38,913 nucleotides of DNA, taken from positions 1 through 38,913 of the forward strand of contig NZ_WVUH01000015.1 of the NCBI RefSeq assembly GCF_017614955.1. The letters are read 5' to 3'. The translations under genes and the position numbers were made by a program. Position 1 is the stretch's first letter. The number at the start of each line of letters is the position of its first letter. Origin of the DNA: Micromonospora echinofusca. Lineage in GTDB: Bacteria; Actinomycetota; Actinomycetes; Mycobacteriales; Micromonosporaceae. Shown here piece by piece: positions 7,881 through 15,773 of the stretch. The notes beneath the pieces are model-generated. The model was not told the DNA's origin, ran no database searches, and saw only the letters and a list, made by a program, of their open reading frames with translations.

Positions 7881-8632
7881 GCCAGCTCCTCACCGGTCGC
7901 CGTACGGCCACCGACCACCTCGACGAAGACGTCCTCCAGGGACCGGTCGCCGCGTACGTCGTGCAGGGTGCCGACCCGCTTGATGGTCCCCTCGGCGAGG
8001 ATCGCCACGTGGGTGCAGAGCCGCTCCACCACCTCCATGACGTGGCTGGAGAAGACCACCGTCCCGCCCCCGCCCACGTACCGGTGCAGAATGTCGCGGA
8101 TCAGCGCGGCGGAGACCGGGTCGACCGCCTCGAACGGTTCGTCCAGGACCAGCAGTCGCGGCCCGTGTAGCAGGGCACAGGCCAGGCCGATCTTCTTCTT
8201 CATGCCGGCCGAGTAGTCGACCACCAGGGTGCGGTCCGCGTCGGCGAGGGCGAGCACGTCGAGCAGTTCGGTGGCCCGCTGGTCCACCACGGTCGGATCC
8301 ATCCCGCGCAGCAGACCGTGGTACGCGAGCAGTTCGGCCCCGGTGAGCCGGTCGAAGAGGCGCACCCCGTCGGGCATCACCCCGAACAGTCGTTTCGCCT
8401 GCACCGGGTCGCCCCAGACGTCGTGGCCGAGCACCCAGGCGCCACCGGCGTCGGGGCGGAGCAGGCCGACCGCCATGGAGAGGGTGGTCGTCTTCCCGGC
8501 ACCGTTCGGGCCGAGCAGGCCGAAGAACGAGCCGGCCGGTACGTCGAGATCGACACCGGCCACGGCCACCTTGCCGTCGAACTGCTTCACCAGCCCGCGC
8601 AACGCGAGGGCGGCGTGCTCCGTACCAGTCAT
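7865..8632 (-). CDS. ABC transporter ATP-binding protein
   Basis: The 255-residue ATPase drives the adjacent permease. Visible are Walker A (GPNGAGKTT, near residue 39), the Q-loop region (FGVMPDGVRLFDRLT), a divergent signature (YSAGMKKKIGLA), Walker B with catalytic Glu (LLVLDEPFEAVDP) and the switch His (VVFSSHVME). The ATG at 8632 was chosen over an upstream frame start at 8725, because the conserved domain starts soon after it and the extra 31 residues look non-coding. DrrA/CcmA-type ATPases of this length pair with ABC-2 permeases. Confidence 0.92.
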   Translation of the reverse strand: MTGTEHAALALRGLVKQFDGKVAVAGVDLDVPAGSFFGLLGPNGAGKTTTLSMAVGLLRPDAGGAWVLGHDVWGDPVQAKRLFGVMPDGVRLFDRLTGAELLAYHGLLRGMDPTVVDQRATELLDVLALADADRTLVVDYSAGMKKKIGLACALLHGPRLLVLDEPFEAVDPVSAALIRDILHRYVGGGGTVVFSSHVMEVVERLCTHVAILAEGTIKRVGTLHDVRGDRSLEDVFVEVVGGRTATGEELAWLSR

Positions 8633-8721
8633 GTGTCCGACGGTAGCCGCCGTGCGCCGTACCCGGCTCGGACGGCGGAACGAGGTGTCGTCCTCCCTGA
8701 GCAGGAGAACAACGGCAGAGG

Positions 8722-9099
8722 TCACCGGGCCGGCGGGCGGCCCTCCGGATGCATTCCGGTCTGTTCCTCCAGCGCGTTGTCGGCGAGATCACCACCGGCG
8801 CGGTCGTCCGGGAAGGTCCGCCGGGAGGGCGCCGGGTCGGGTGGTGCGCCCGGTCCGGCCGCCGGGGTCCGGGTGGGTTCCACCGGTCCGAACCCGTGCC
8901 GGTCGGTGGTGGCGCTCCGCGCGCCGGCCCGCCGCTCGCCGCGCCGTCCCGGCGGTACCGCGGTCTCCTCGCTGCCCTCGTCCATGGGTGAGTCCTCACC
9001 CGCGCCCCACGGGGCGTCGCGGTCGATCCCGCCGGCGCTACCCCACGGGCCGACGGACTGGGGGCCCTCGGTACCGGCCGGTCTCCGTTGTGCCGCCAA
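8722..9099 (-). CDS. small disordered hypothetical protein
   Basis: The frame encodes 125 residues rich in Gly, Pro, Arg and Glu, with no hydrophobic helix and no recognisable domain. Support comes from a TTG start with a well-placed GAGGTGA six bases upstream, and from the fact that it fills the gap between two conserved transcription units on the same strand. An internal ATG (MDEGSEETAV) offers a shorter alternative. It is about 90 bases upstream of the ABC ATPase gene and might be its first operon member. I do not recognise the protein; in GC-rich DNA a spurious frame of this length is possible. Confidence 0.5.
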   Translation of the reverse strand: MAAQRRPAGTEGPQSVGPWGSAGGIDRDAPWGAGEDSPMDEGSEETAVPPGRRGERRAGARSATTDRHGFGPVEPTRTPAAGPGAPPDPAPSRRTFPDDRAGGDLADNALEEQTGMHPEGRPPAR

Positions 9100-9160
9100 C
9101 TCGGATCACCTCGCTCCTGCCGCTGTGAGACCTGCTGACTTCCCACCCGGACGCGAGGCA

Positions 9161-9205
9161 CACCGGGCGGGGTGGACCGGACCTGCCGACCCACCCCGCC
9201 CGGTG
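9161..9205 (-). terminator. strong hairpin terminator of the M23 peptidase gene
   Basis: CACCGGGCGGGGTGG at 9161-9175 pairs perfectly with CCACCCCGCCCGGTG at 9191-9205 (15-bp stem, 15-base loop). It sits 17 bases beyond the peptidase stop codon. It has no T-run, as is usual in this group. Confidence 0.75.
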
Positions 9206-9222
9206 CACGGAACCCGGCTGCG

Positions 9223-11199
9223 TCAGGCGCGCCGCCAACCGGCCCCGTAGTTGGCCGTCCCGCCCCGGTTGTAGCCGGCGAGCACCCGGGTGAGCATGCC
9301 CGCCTGGGCGCGGGTCTCCAACACCGTGGTCAGCGCGTTCGCGTCCAGGTGGTGCTGGCCGGCGGTCCCGCCGCTGCCGGCCGCGTACTGCTGGAAGACC
9401 GCCGAGAACCGGTAGCTGCCGGCGTACTGGTAGGCGTTCAGGTAGACCAGGTGACGTCCGGCCCGGGTGTTCGTGTTCCAGGCGTCCTGGTAACCGGCCG
9501 CGTCGAGGAAGGTCGGCGCCTCGAACACCCCGACGTTCTCCTTGAGGTAGAGAGCGGTGTACTTCAGCGTGTCACCGGGGGCGACGACGGAGATGTTCAC
9601 CGGGTGGTACCCGGCGGCGACCAGCTTGGCGTACTCGGTGCTGTGGGCCGCCGCGCTCCACCCGTGGTACGCCCGCAGCTCCGGGCCACCCTGCTTGCGC
9701 CAGACCGCCGCGTACCGCACGCCCGAGTCGACGTAGCTGGTCACGTTGATCAGCCGGTACCCCTGCTCGCGCATCAGGTCGTACTCGTTCTGGTAGGCGG
9801 TGCCGTCCATGCCGTGCTTCGCCACCCACGGCACCCCGTCCTCGGGGCGCATGATCAGGTTGAAGAAGACCTGGGTGCCGACCTCGTGGGCGTCGACCCA
9901 GACCGGCCGGTAGCCGGCCTCGGTGGCCCGGTTGAAGACGGTCTGGTAGTCGGTGCTCCGGATCCCCGGCAGCACCAGCTCCGCCTTGCCCCGTGGGTAC
10001 CAGGTCGGGTGCCAGCCCGACGGCCAGATCAGCATCTCCTTCGGCGGCAGGGCCCGGTTGAGGGCCGGTACCCAGAGGTTGGAGTCCGGGTCCCAGGGGG
10101 TGCCCTGCGTCATCTCCAACAGCCAGGCATCCTTGAACAGCATCGGCCGCAGCGGGTTGCGCAGCGTGTCGCTGCGCCTACGGGTCTCCAGGTGGATGTG
10201 CGGGCCGGAGCTGTTCCCCGAGTTGCCCAACCGGCCGAGGATCTGCCCCGCGACCACGGTGTCCCCCTGCTGCACCGTCACCGTCCCGTTGCGCAGGTGG
10301 GTGTACCAGGTCATGGTGCCGTCCGGGTGGGCGATCCAGACCGAGTTGCCGCCCACCGGGTCGGGGGTGGGCACGGGCAGGCTGCCTAGGACGGTGTTGT
10401 CCGCCATGCCGTCGACGGCCGCCCAGACCGTACCGTCGGCGACCGTCCGGATCGGCACGTTCCAGCCCCGGAAGTGCTCGTTGGCCGTGCCGTCCTTACC
10501 CGGCAGCAGGCTGGTCCACTTCGCGCCGTCCCAGCCGACCACCCCGACGTCGTGCGCGTAGATCTGGCTGCCGGCGGCGCCACCGGTGGCCCAGTGGTCG
10601 CCCGCCGACTTCAGGCACTCGCCCGGACGCAGGTCGGCGACGTCGATCGGCAACCGGTGCGAGACCTTGTAGGGGGTCAACGGCAGGGTCACCTGGTACG
10701 CGAAGAGGTAGCCGTCGCAGGTGATCTGGATGGTCACCGAGCTGGGAATGGGCGTCGGCAGGTAGACCTGGTTCTTGACCTTGGTGTCGTCGGCGAGGGT
10801 GACGCCCCCGTTGGACCACCACTTGCTCTGCCCCGGCTGGAACTCCGGCCCGTCCTTCGTGCCGTCGTCGTCGACATCGACGTCGAAGAGCAGGTCGACG
10901 CCCTGCATGATCTTGTTCGGTACGCTGCTGCCCGGAAAACTGAAGGTGATCCCGGTGACGTTGAGCACCTCGGTACCCGTGTTCGTCACCCGCAGCCGGA
11001 CGACCAGCTTGCCCCCGCCCGGCGCCCCGGCGAACTCCGGGGCGAGCGGCGCGTACGCGACCGAGCCGGCCTCCAGCGGTTCGACGGCGACCGAGATCGG
11101 CGGTTCCGGCCAGGGGGCCGCAGCGGCGGGACCGGATCGGGCGAGCACCCCGGCGGCGGGGATGGCAGCGGTGACGAGCAGGATCTTGCGGCGGTTCAT
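9223..11199 (-). CDS. secreted M23-family peptidase with C-terminal bacterial tandem repeats
   Basis: The 658-residue exported protein starts at ATG 11199 after GAAGGA. The N-terminus MNRRKILLVTAAIPAAGVLA, ending in AAAAPWP, is a signal peptide with a twin-arginine-like RR. An immunoglobulin-like domain with a DVDVDDDGTKDG calcium-type loop follows (about 50-190). The M23 LytM/lysostaphin-like domain (about 200-370) shows YAHDVG, VWIAHPDGTMTWYTHL and the terminal GNSSGPHIHLE zinc motif. Three or four repeats of about 45-50 residues follow (GYRPVWVDAHEVG, GYRLINVTSYVDSGVRYAAVW, GYHPVNISVVAPGD), resembling the BTRD1 bacterial tandem repeat. M23 enzymes cut peptidoglycan cross-bridges or related peptides outside the cell. 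The target here is unknown. Confidence 0.88.
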   Translation of the reverse strand: MNRRKILLVTAAIPAAGVLARSGPAAAAPWPEPPISVAVEPLEAGSVAYAPLAPEFAGAPGGGKLVVRLRVTNTGTEVLNVTGITFSFPGSSVPNKIMQGVDLLFDVDVDDDGTKDGPEFQPGQSKWWSNGGVTLADDTKVKNQVYLPTPIPSSVTIQITCDGYLFAYQVTLPLTPYKVSHRLPIDVADLRPGECLKSAGDHWATGGAAGSQIYAHDVGVVGWDGAKWTSLLPGKDGTANEHFRGWNVPIRTVADGTVWAAVDGMADNTVLGSLPVPTPDPVGGNSVWIAHPDGTMTWYTHLRNGTVTVQQGDTVVAGQILGRLGNSGNSSGPHIHLETRRRSDTLRNPLRPMLFKDAWLLEMTQGTPWDPDSNLWVPALNRALPPKEMLIWPSGWHPTWYPRGKAELVLPGIRSTDYQTVFNRATEAGYRPVWVDAHEVGTQVFFNLIMRPEDGVPWVAKHGMDGTAYQNEYDLMREQGYRLINVTSYVDSGVRYAAVWRKQGGPELRAYHGWSAAAHSTEYAKLVAAGYHPVNISVVAPGDTLKYTALYLKENVGVFEAPTFLDAAGYQDAWNTNTRAGRHLVYLNAYQYAGSYRFSAVFQQYAAGSGGTAGQHHLDANALTTVLETRAQAGMLTRVLAGYNRGGTANYGAGWRRA

Positions 11200-11226
11200 C
11201 GTCGGTCCTTCGATGGTCGGATCAGC

Positions 11227-11242
11227 TGGCCGGTCCCGGCCA
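11227..11242. promoter_or_regulatory. inverted repeat upstream of the M23 peptidase gene
   Basis: TGGCCGG-TC-CCGGCCA is a perfect 7+2+7 dyad, 27 bases before the peptidase start. It could be an operator or a leader hairpin. In sequence this GC-rich, such dyads arise by chance fairly often. Confidence 0.3.
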
Positions 11243-11323
11243 CGGATACAGGCAACCATCGACGTCCCTGGCTGGGCCTGAGCAACGACTACTCGTTCTC
11301 CGCCCGGCGGACTACCTACCCAC

Positions 11324-12976
11324 CTACTTGACGTGGAGCCGCAGCGCCTCCGGGGCGTGCAGGCGCAGCATGGTCGCGCCGACGTCGGCCGGTGCGCGGT
11401 GCCGCGACGCCACCGACACCAGCACCATCACGGTGAACGCCAGCGGCACCGTCCAGGCCGCCGGCTGGGCGGTCAGGGTGGCCGGCCAGCCGTGCAGCGC
11501 CGGACCGAGCACGGTGAGCAGCACCGCGCCGACCGCCGCCCCGCCACCGACGAGGATGCCGGCGGCGGCCCCCAGGTCGGTCAGCCCACGCCACCAGATG
11601 CCGAGCACCAGCAGTGGGCAGAAACTCGACGCGGCGACTGCGAAGGCCAGCCCGACCACCTGGGAGACGTCCAGGTCGCGGAGGTTGAAGGCGAGCAGCA
11701 CGGGTACCAGCCCGGCGAGGAGCGTGGCCAGCCGGAACCCGCGTACCGAGCCGCGCCCCAGCACGTCCGTGGAGATCACCCCGGCCACGCTGGTCAGCAG
11801 GCCGGAGGAGGTGGAGAGGAACGCCGCGAACGCCCCGGCGGCGACCAGCGCGGAGAGCAGCCGGCTGAGCGTGCCGTCACCCAGGGCGGCCCCGGGCAGC
11901 AGCACCACCACCGCGTCGGTCTGCCCGGTGACCAGCAGTTGCGGGGTGTAGATCCGGCCGAGCACGCCGTACAGGGTGGGCAGCAGGTAGAACGCGCCGA
12001 CCATGGCGAGCACGACCAGGGTGGTCCGGCGGGCCGCGCCGCCGTCCGGGTTGGTGTAGAACCGGACGAGAACGTGCGGAAGCCCCATGGTGCCCAGGAA
12101 CGTCGCCAGGATCAGCGAATAGGTGGCGAAGAGCCCCCGGTCGTCGTCCCCGGCGGTGTCCGGCAGCAGCCAGTCCAGCCCGTCCGGGCCGGGCAGTCCG
12201 GCCACCGCCGGTACCGGGTCACCGGCGTCGAAACTCAACGAGTCGCCGGGGCGTACCTCGATCACCGCACCGTCGGCCAGGGTGAGGGTCGCGGCCTGCT
12301 CGACCACCACGGTGGTCGCGGTCCGGAACGTCGGCCCGTCGGGTGGGGTCACCGCCGGGCGGCCGTCGGCCTGCCAGTGCAGAATCAGGAAGATCGCGGG
12401 TACCGCCAGCGCGGTCAGTTTCAACCAGTACTGGAACGCCTGGACGAAGGTGACCGCCCGCATCCCGCCCAGCGCCACGTTCGCCGTCACCACCACCCCG
12501 ACCACGAGCGCCCCGAGTTCGTACGGCGCCCCGGTGACCGTGGTCAGGGTGAGCCCGGCACCCTGCAACTGCGGCACCAGGTAGAGCCAGCCGATGAAGA
12601 CCACGAACCCGGTGGCGAGCTTGCGCAGCCGACGCGAACCGAGCCGCAGCTCGCAGAAGTCGGGCAGGGTGAACGCGCCGGAACGGCGCAGCGGGGCGGC
12701 GACGAAGAGCAGCAGCGCGAGGTACCCGGCCGCGAAACCGACCGGGTACCAGAGCACGTCGACGCCGTACTTGAGGATCAGGCCGGCGATGCCGAGGAAG
12801 GACGCGGCGGAGAGGTACTCGCCACCGATCGCCGCCGCGTTCCAGGTCGGGCTGACCGCGCGCGACGCCACCAGGAAGTCCGAGGTGGTACGGGCCAGTT
12901 TCAGCCCGTAGAAGCCGATCGCGACGGTGACCAGGGTGACCGCCACCAGCGCCGGTACCACGAAGTGGTTGGCCAC
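11324..12976 (-). CDS. second sodium:solute (acetate-type) symporter
   Basis: The 550-residue SSS-family transporter is paralogous to the ActP protein at 1405-3078. It shares DFLVASRAVSPTWNAAAIGGEYLSAASFLGIAGL near residues 33-66 and the second signature GTMGLPHVLVRFYTNP near 295-310. About 13 transmembrane helices are present. Residues about 201-281 form a long polar, strand-rich loop (VVVEQAATLTLADGAVIEVRPG) that is larger than in the first copy. The GTG start comes one base after the stop of the small upstream membrane gene, so the two are coupled. Substrate is probably a short carboxylate; acetate, pyruvate and propionate are all possible. Confidence 0.9.
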   Translation of the reverse strand: MANHFVVPALVAVTLVTVAIGFYGLKLARTTSDFLVASRAVSPTWNAAAIGGEYLSAASFLGIAGLILKYGVDVLWYPVGFAAGYLALLLFVAAPLRRSGAFTLPDFCELRLGSRRLRKLATGFVVFIGWLYLVPQLQGAGLTLTTVTGAPYELGALVVGVVVTANVALGGMRAVTFVQAFQYWLKLTALAVPAIFLILHWQADGRPAVTPPDGPTFRTATTVVVEQAATLTLADGAVIEVRPGDSLSFDAGDPVPAVAGLPGPDGLDWLLPDTAGDDDRGLFATYSLILATFLGTMGLPHVLVRFYTNPDGGAARRTTLVVLAMVGAFYLLPTLYGVLGRIYTPQLLVTGQTDAVVVLLPGAALGDGTLSRLLSALVAAGAFAAFLSTSSGLLTSVAGVISTDVLGRGSVRGFRLATLLAGLVPVLLAFNLRDLDVSQVVGLAFAVAASSFCPLLVLGIWWRGLTDLGAAAGILVGGGAAVGAVLLTVLGPALHGWPATLTAQPAAWTVPLAFTVMVLVSVASRHRAPADVGATMLRLHAPEALRLHVK

Positions 12977-12977
12977 C

Positions 12978-13388
12978 TCAGCGCTCCGGCCGTTCGACCA
13001 GGTCGGTGAAGTCCTGCTCGTTGCGTTCCGCCAGGTGCACGTACGCCCAACCCACCGCGACCAGGAACGGGAACGCCACCACGCCGAGCAGCAGCCAGGG
13101 CAGCGGTACCCCGAGCAGCCGGGCCCGGCCCACCGCCGGGGCGACCGCGAAGAGCAGCGGCAGACCGCCGAGCCCGATCAGTACGACCAGGGACAGTCGC
13201 AGTGCGAGCGCGAGCTGTGCCCGGACCAGGCCCCGGACCAGGGCGTCGCCGACCCGGGTCTGCTCGGCCAGCTCGCTCCGGGTCCGCCCCGGGCCGGTCC
13301 GCGAGCGGGTGGCGTCGGCCAGCACGACCCGGGTCCGCCGGGCGGCCGGGACGGCCGGGCGGACCGGGCGATCGGTGGGGTCGGCCAC
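12978..13388 (-). CDS. small two-helix membrane protein, partner of the second symporter
   Basis: The GTG at 13388 gives 136 residues. An Arg/Pro-rich cytoplasmic N-terminus leads to two helices (LALALRLSLVVLIGLGGLPLLFAVA and LLLGVVAFPFLVAVGWAYVHLAER) and a charged tail ending DFTDLVERPER. The two-helix layout and position directly before an SSS gene mirror the DUF485-actP pair, but the sequence is too divergent for me to call DUF485. A frame to 13463 exists, but its extra residues look non-native. A TTGACA at 13418-13423 (minus strand) lies about 30 bases upstream of the start, consistent with a promoter and a very short leader. Confidence 0.78.
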   Translation of the reverse strand: MADPTDRPVRPAVPAARRTRVVLADATRSRTGPGRTRSELAEQTRVGDALVRGLVRAQLALALRLSLVVLIGLGGLPLLFAVAPAVGRARLLGVPLPWLLLGVVAFPFLVAVGWAYVHLAERNEQDFTDLVERPER

Positions 13389-13417
13389 CTGAGGGAGTCT
13401 CACCGACCAGCGGCAAT

Positions 13418-13423
13418 TGTCAA
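13418..13423 (-). promoter_or_regulatory. TTGACA -35-like box before the second symporter operon
   Basis: The minus strand reads TTGACA here, a perfect vegetative -35 hexamer. The matching -10 at 16-18 bases is poor (GAGACT), and the start codon is only 30 bases away. The mRNA might therefore be nearly leaderless. It adjoins the DnaA-box-like cluster. Confidence 0.35.
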
Positions 13424-13446
13424 GTACGACCGTTCTGCACAGGGGC

Positions 13447-13529
13447 TGTGGATATCTGTCCACCGGTTGTGCACAACCTGTGGATAACCGGTGGATCCTG
13501 TGGACAACGGGGGCGGATCCGGTGGACAG
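13447..13529 (-). promoter_or_regulatory. phased cluster of DnaA-box-like sites
   Basis: Within 83 bases the plus strand shows TGTGGATAT (13447), TGTGCACAA (13469), TGTGGATAA (13479), GGTGGATCC (13490), TGTGGACAA (13499) and GGTGGACAG (13521). On the minus strand, 13479-13487 is TTATCCACA and 13499-13507 is TTGTCCACA, perfect matches to the enterobacterial and actinobacterial DnaA-box consensus. TTGTGCACAA at 13467-13476 is one base off. All face the same way, and successive starts are 22, 10, 11, 9 and 22 bases apart, about one or two helical turns. GC content falls locally. The cluster lies upstream of the second symporter operon and is not beside dnaA or dnaN, so it is not the usual oriC. 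Confidence 0.7.
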
Positions 13530-13554
13530 GAGGCTGGCAGGGGGTGATGACGAC

Positions 13555-13588
13555 GGCGGGGCCGGTGGACGGTGCCACCGACCCCGCC
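13555..13588 (-). terminator. hairpin after the first CarboxypepD-repeat gene
   Basis: GGCGGGG (13555-13561) pairs with CCCCGCC (13582-13588), and inside it GGTGG pairs with CCACC with small bulges. It starts about 20 bases past the stop of the gene ending at 13609, a position expected for a terminator. Confidence 0.6.
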
Positions 13589-13608
13589 GGTCCTGTTGCC
13601 GGTCGCTC

Positions 13609-15702
13609 TCAGCTCGTCCGGACGGTGATGTCGATCGTCAGCGGCCCGGTCGACGGCACCGGGAAACCGGCGGTCGCCAGGGTCGGCCCACCCGGCCGGG
13701 TGGAACGGACGCTGGCCGGCTCCGGGTACTGACCGGACCGCATGACACCGCCGAACTCCGCGGACCAGGTGAGGTACACCGACTGTCCGGCGATCGCCGG
13801 AACGCTGTACCGCCCGTCGCCGACGGTGCCCCAACCGATCACGTCCCCGGTGGTGACGTTGTGGGCGAGGATCCGACCGTTCCCGGCCGCCACACCCGAC
13901 TGGTTTCTGATCGTGCCGGTGATGGTCACCGCGCCCCGGAAGGTGGTGTCGTAGGTGACGGTCGCTCCGGCGGTCACCGTGACGGTGCTGGCCGCGTACC
14001 GGTCGCCGGTACCCCCCGACCAGTGGCTGTGGCCGGAACCCTCGATCGTGACCGGCCAGGCGTACGGCCCCACCCCGGTGAGCCGGTAACGGCCGTCGAC
14101 CCCGGTCTCCGCCTGGTTGTGCACGCCCGGCGTGTTCGGCAGGATCCCGACGCCGAGCCCGGCCAACGGCTGCCCGGCGGTGTCGGTGACCCTGCCGGCG
14201 ATCACCCCGGCCGGGTCGAGCCGTACCTCCGGTGCGGCGGTCACCCGTCCGGCCACCGCCGGTACGGCGGCAGCCAGCCGCTCGTCACCGGTACCGCCGG
14301 TCGGCCCCACCCACTGCTGACCGTAACCCGGCTTGTTCCGGGGGAAGGCGAACAGTCGGTAGGTGTCCTGCCGCAACGGCCCCACGGTGATCCGGCCGGC
14401 GGAGTCGCTGCACTCGCCGACACCGTCGGGCATGTCCACCCGCTTCGGCCGCATGGGCAGCAGACAGACGCCGGAGACCGGGTTACCGGTGGCCCGGTCG
14501 ACGACCCGGGTGCTGATCGCGGCACCCGGCGCGAACCGGGCCGTGACGTCGACCGTCTGGTCCGCCCGGACCTGCACGTCCAGGTCCGTGTCGAAGTGCA
14601 GCACGTCCGCCGGGTCGGCGTTCAACCGCTGAGTGCCGGCGGGCAGCCCGGTGACCGTGACCTTCCCGGTGCCGTTGCTGCACGCACTCTCCACGCAGAA
14701 GTCCGCGACCGGCGCACCGCTGACCGCGTCGACCCCGGTGATCCGTACCGCCCCGGTCCCCAGCCAACTGTCGGTGATCCGGATGGTCTGCCCGGCCACG
14801 ACCCGGACCTCGGTGGCGTCCGCGTGGTTCGTCGTGCCCGGGTAGTACTGGGTCAGCCGGTCCCGGTAGAAGGAGACGACGTAGCCGGTGGCGAAGAGCG
14901 GCAGACTGAACTCGCCGTTCGCGTCGGTCAGTACCGTCACGAAGTCGTGCCCGTCGACCGGGGTGGCGGTCACCGCCGCACCCACCGAGGCGCCGCCGCT
15001 GGCCGTGGTGAGCCGACCGGCCAGGGTGCCGGTCGGCAGTACCGTGTCGTCGGCGGTGAGCTGCCCACCGGCCCGGAGGTCGAACACCCCGGCGGCCTCG
15101 TAGGTCAGGCTGCCCGGCACGAACTGCCGCTGCTGGGTTCCGGTGACCGGCTCGAACGAGACGATGTACAAATCCGGGGCGGTGACCACCCGGTACCGGC
15201 CGTCGGCGTCGGTCGTGGTCTGGGTGACCAGTACGGTGCCGGCGCCCTCGACGGTGACCGGTACACCCGCGACCGGTGTGCCGGCGGCGTTCCGGATCAC
15301 CCCGCTGATCACCCCGGTCGGGGAGAGCAGTTCGTCGACGGTGGTGGTGGCACCGTCCGAGACGGACCGGTGCTCGGCGGCGGCGAAATCGAACGTCTGC
15401 GGATGGAACTGCTGCGGCCCCTCCGGCGGCTGGAAGCCGACCAGGTACAGCCCGGTGGTCAACCCGGAAACCCGGTAACGGCCCTGCCCGTCGGTGGTGG
15501 CCCAGCCGACGGCCTCGGTGTCGCCGTTGTCGTAGAGGTAGACCTGCACGGCCACGTCGGGCGCGGCGGCGCCGGTGCTGGTGGTCACCGTGCCGGCGAT
15601 GGCGCCGGTTCCGGCGGCGTACGCGGGCAGGCCCGGCAGCACGGCTGCGGCGGTGATCAGCGCAGCGGCCAGGGCCACCCGACGCAGGATCGGAAACGTC
15701 AT
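13609..15702 (-). CDS. secreted protein of tandem CarboxypepD-regulatory-like domains (copy 1)
   Basis: The 697-residue protein starts at ATG 15702, five bases after AAGGA. A Sec signal peptide (RRVALAAALITAAAVLPG to about residue 30, AYAAG) leads into roughly seven Ig-like/CarboxypepD_reg-like repeats. Each carries the pattern G.I.G.VT...G....V.V....G, with DGRYR.TGL turns. Two conserved cysteine pairs are visible (FCVESACSNGTGK; VCLLP...GECSDSAGR). There is no catalytic domain, LPXTG signal or lipobox. It is a tandem paralog of the next gene, with matching C-terminal STRPGGPTLAT segments. Likely an extracellular structural or binding protein; its ligand is unknown. Confidence 0.85.
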   Translation of the reverse strand: MTFPILRRVALAAALITAAAVLPGLPAYAAGTGAIAGTVTTSTGAAAPDVAVQVYLYDNGDTEAVGWATTDGQGRYRVSGLTTGLYLVGFQPPEGPQQFHPQTFDFAAAEHRSVSDGATTTVDELLSPTGVISGVIRNAAGTPVAGVPVTVEGAGTVLVTQTTTDADGRYRVVTAPDLYIVSFEPVTGTQQRQFVPGSLTYEAAGVFDLRAGGQLTADDTVLPTGTLAGRLTTASGGASVGAAVTATPVDGHDFVTVLTDANGEFSLPLFATGYVVSFYRDRLTQYYPGTTNHADATEVRVVAGQTIRITDSWLGTGAVRITGVDAVSGAPVADFCVESACSNGTGKVTVTGLPAGTQRLNADPADVLHFDTDLDVQVRADQTVDVTARFAPGAAISTRVVDRATGNPVSGVCLLPMRPKRVDMPDGVGECSDSAGRITVGPLRQDTYRLFAFPRNKPGYGQQWVGPTGGTGDERLAAAVPAVAGRVTAAPEVRLDPAGVIAGRVTDTAGQPLAGLGVGILPNTPGVHNQAETGVDGRYRLTGVGPYAWPVTIEGSGHSHWSGGTGDRYAASTVTVTAGATVTYDTTFRGAVTITGTIRNQSGVAAGNGRILAHNVTTGDVIGWGTVGDGRYSVPAIAGQSVYLTWSAEFGGVMRSGQYPEPASVRSTRPGGPTLATAGFPVPSTGPLTIDITVRTS

Positions 15703-15726
15703 GCTGTCCTTCGGTAGAAAGGGGAC

Positions 15727-15759
15727 GGCAGGGCCGACGGGATCACCGCCGGCCCTGCC
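15727..15759 (-). terminator. hairpin between the two CarboxypepD-repeat genes
   Basis: GGCAGGGCC (15727-15735) pairs with GGCCCTGCC (15751-15759), a perfect 9-bp stem with a 15-base loop. It lies 15 bases past the stop of the upstream copy and before the start of copy 1, so the two genes may be separately transcribed or partly attenuated. Confidence 0.65.
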
Positions 15760-15773
15760 GAGAAGGGCCGATC

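Noticed and set aside
11200..11323. c-di-AMP (ydaO) riboswitch before the M23 peptidase gene
   Set aside because: Such riboswitches often precede wall hydrolases in actinobacteria, but the gap is only 124 bases and the conserved core sequences are not visible.
13389..13608. Chromosomal replication origin
   Set aside because: DnaA-box-like sites are present, but they are few, the gap is short, and no dnaA, dnaN, rpmH or parAB gene is adjacent. I keep it only as a non-oriC cluster.
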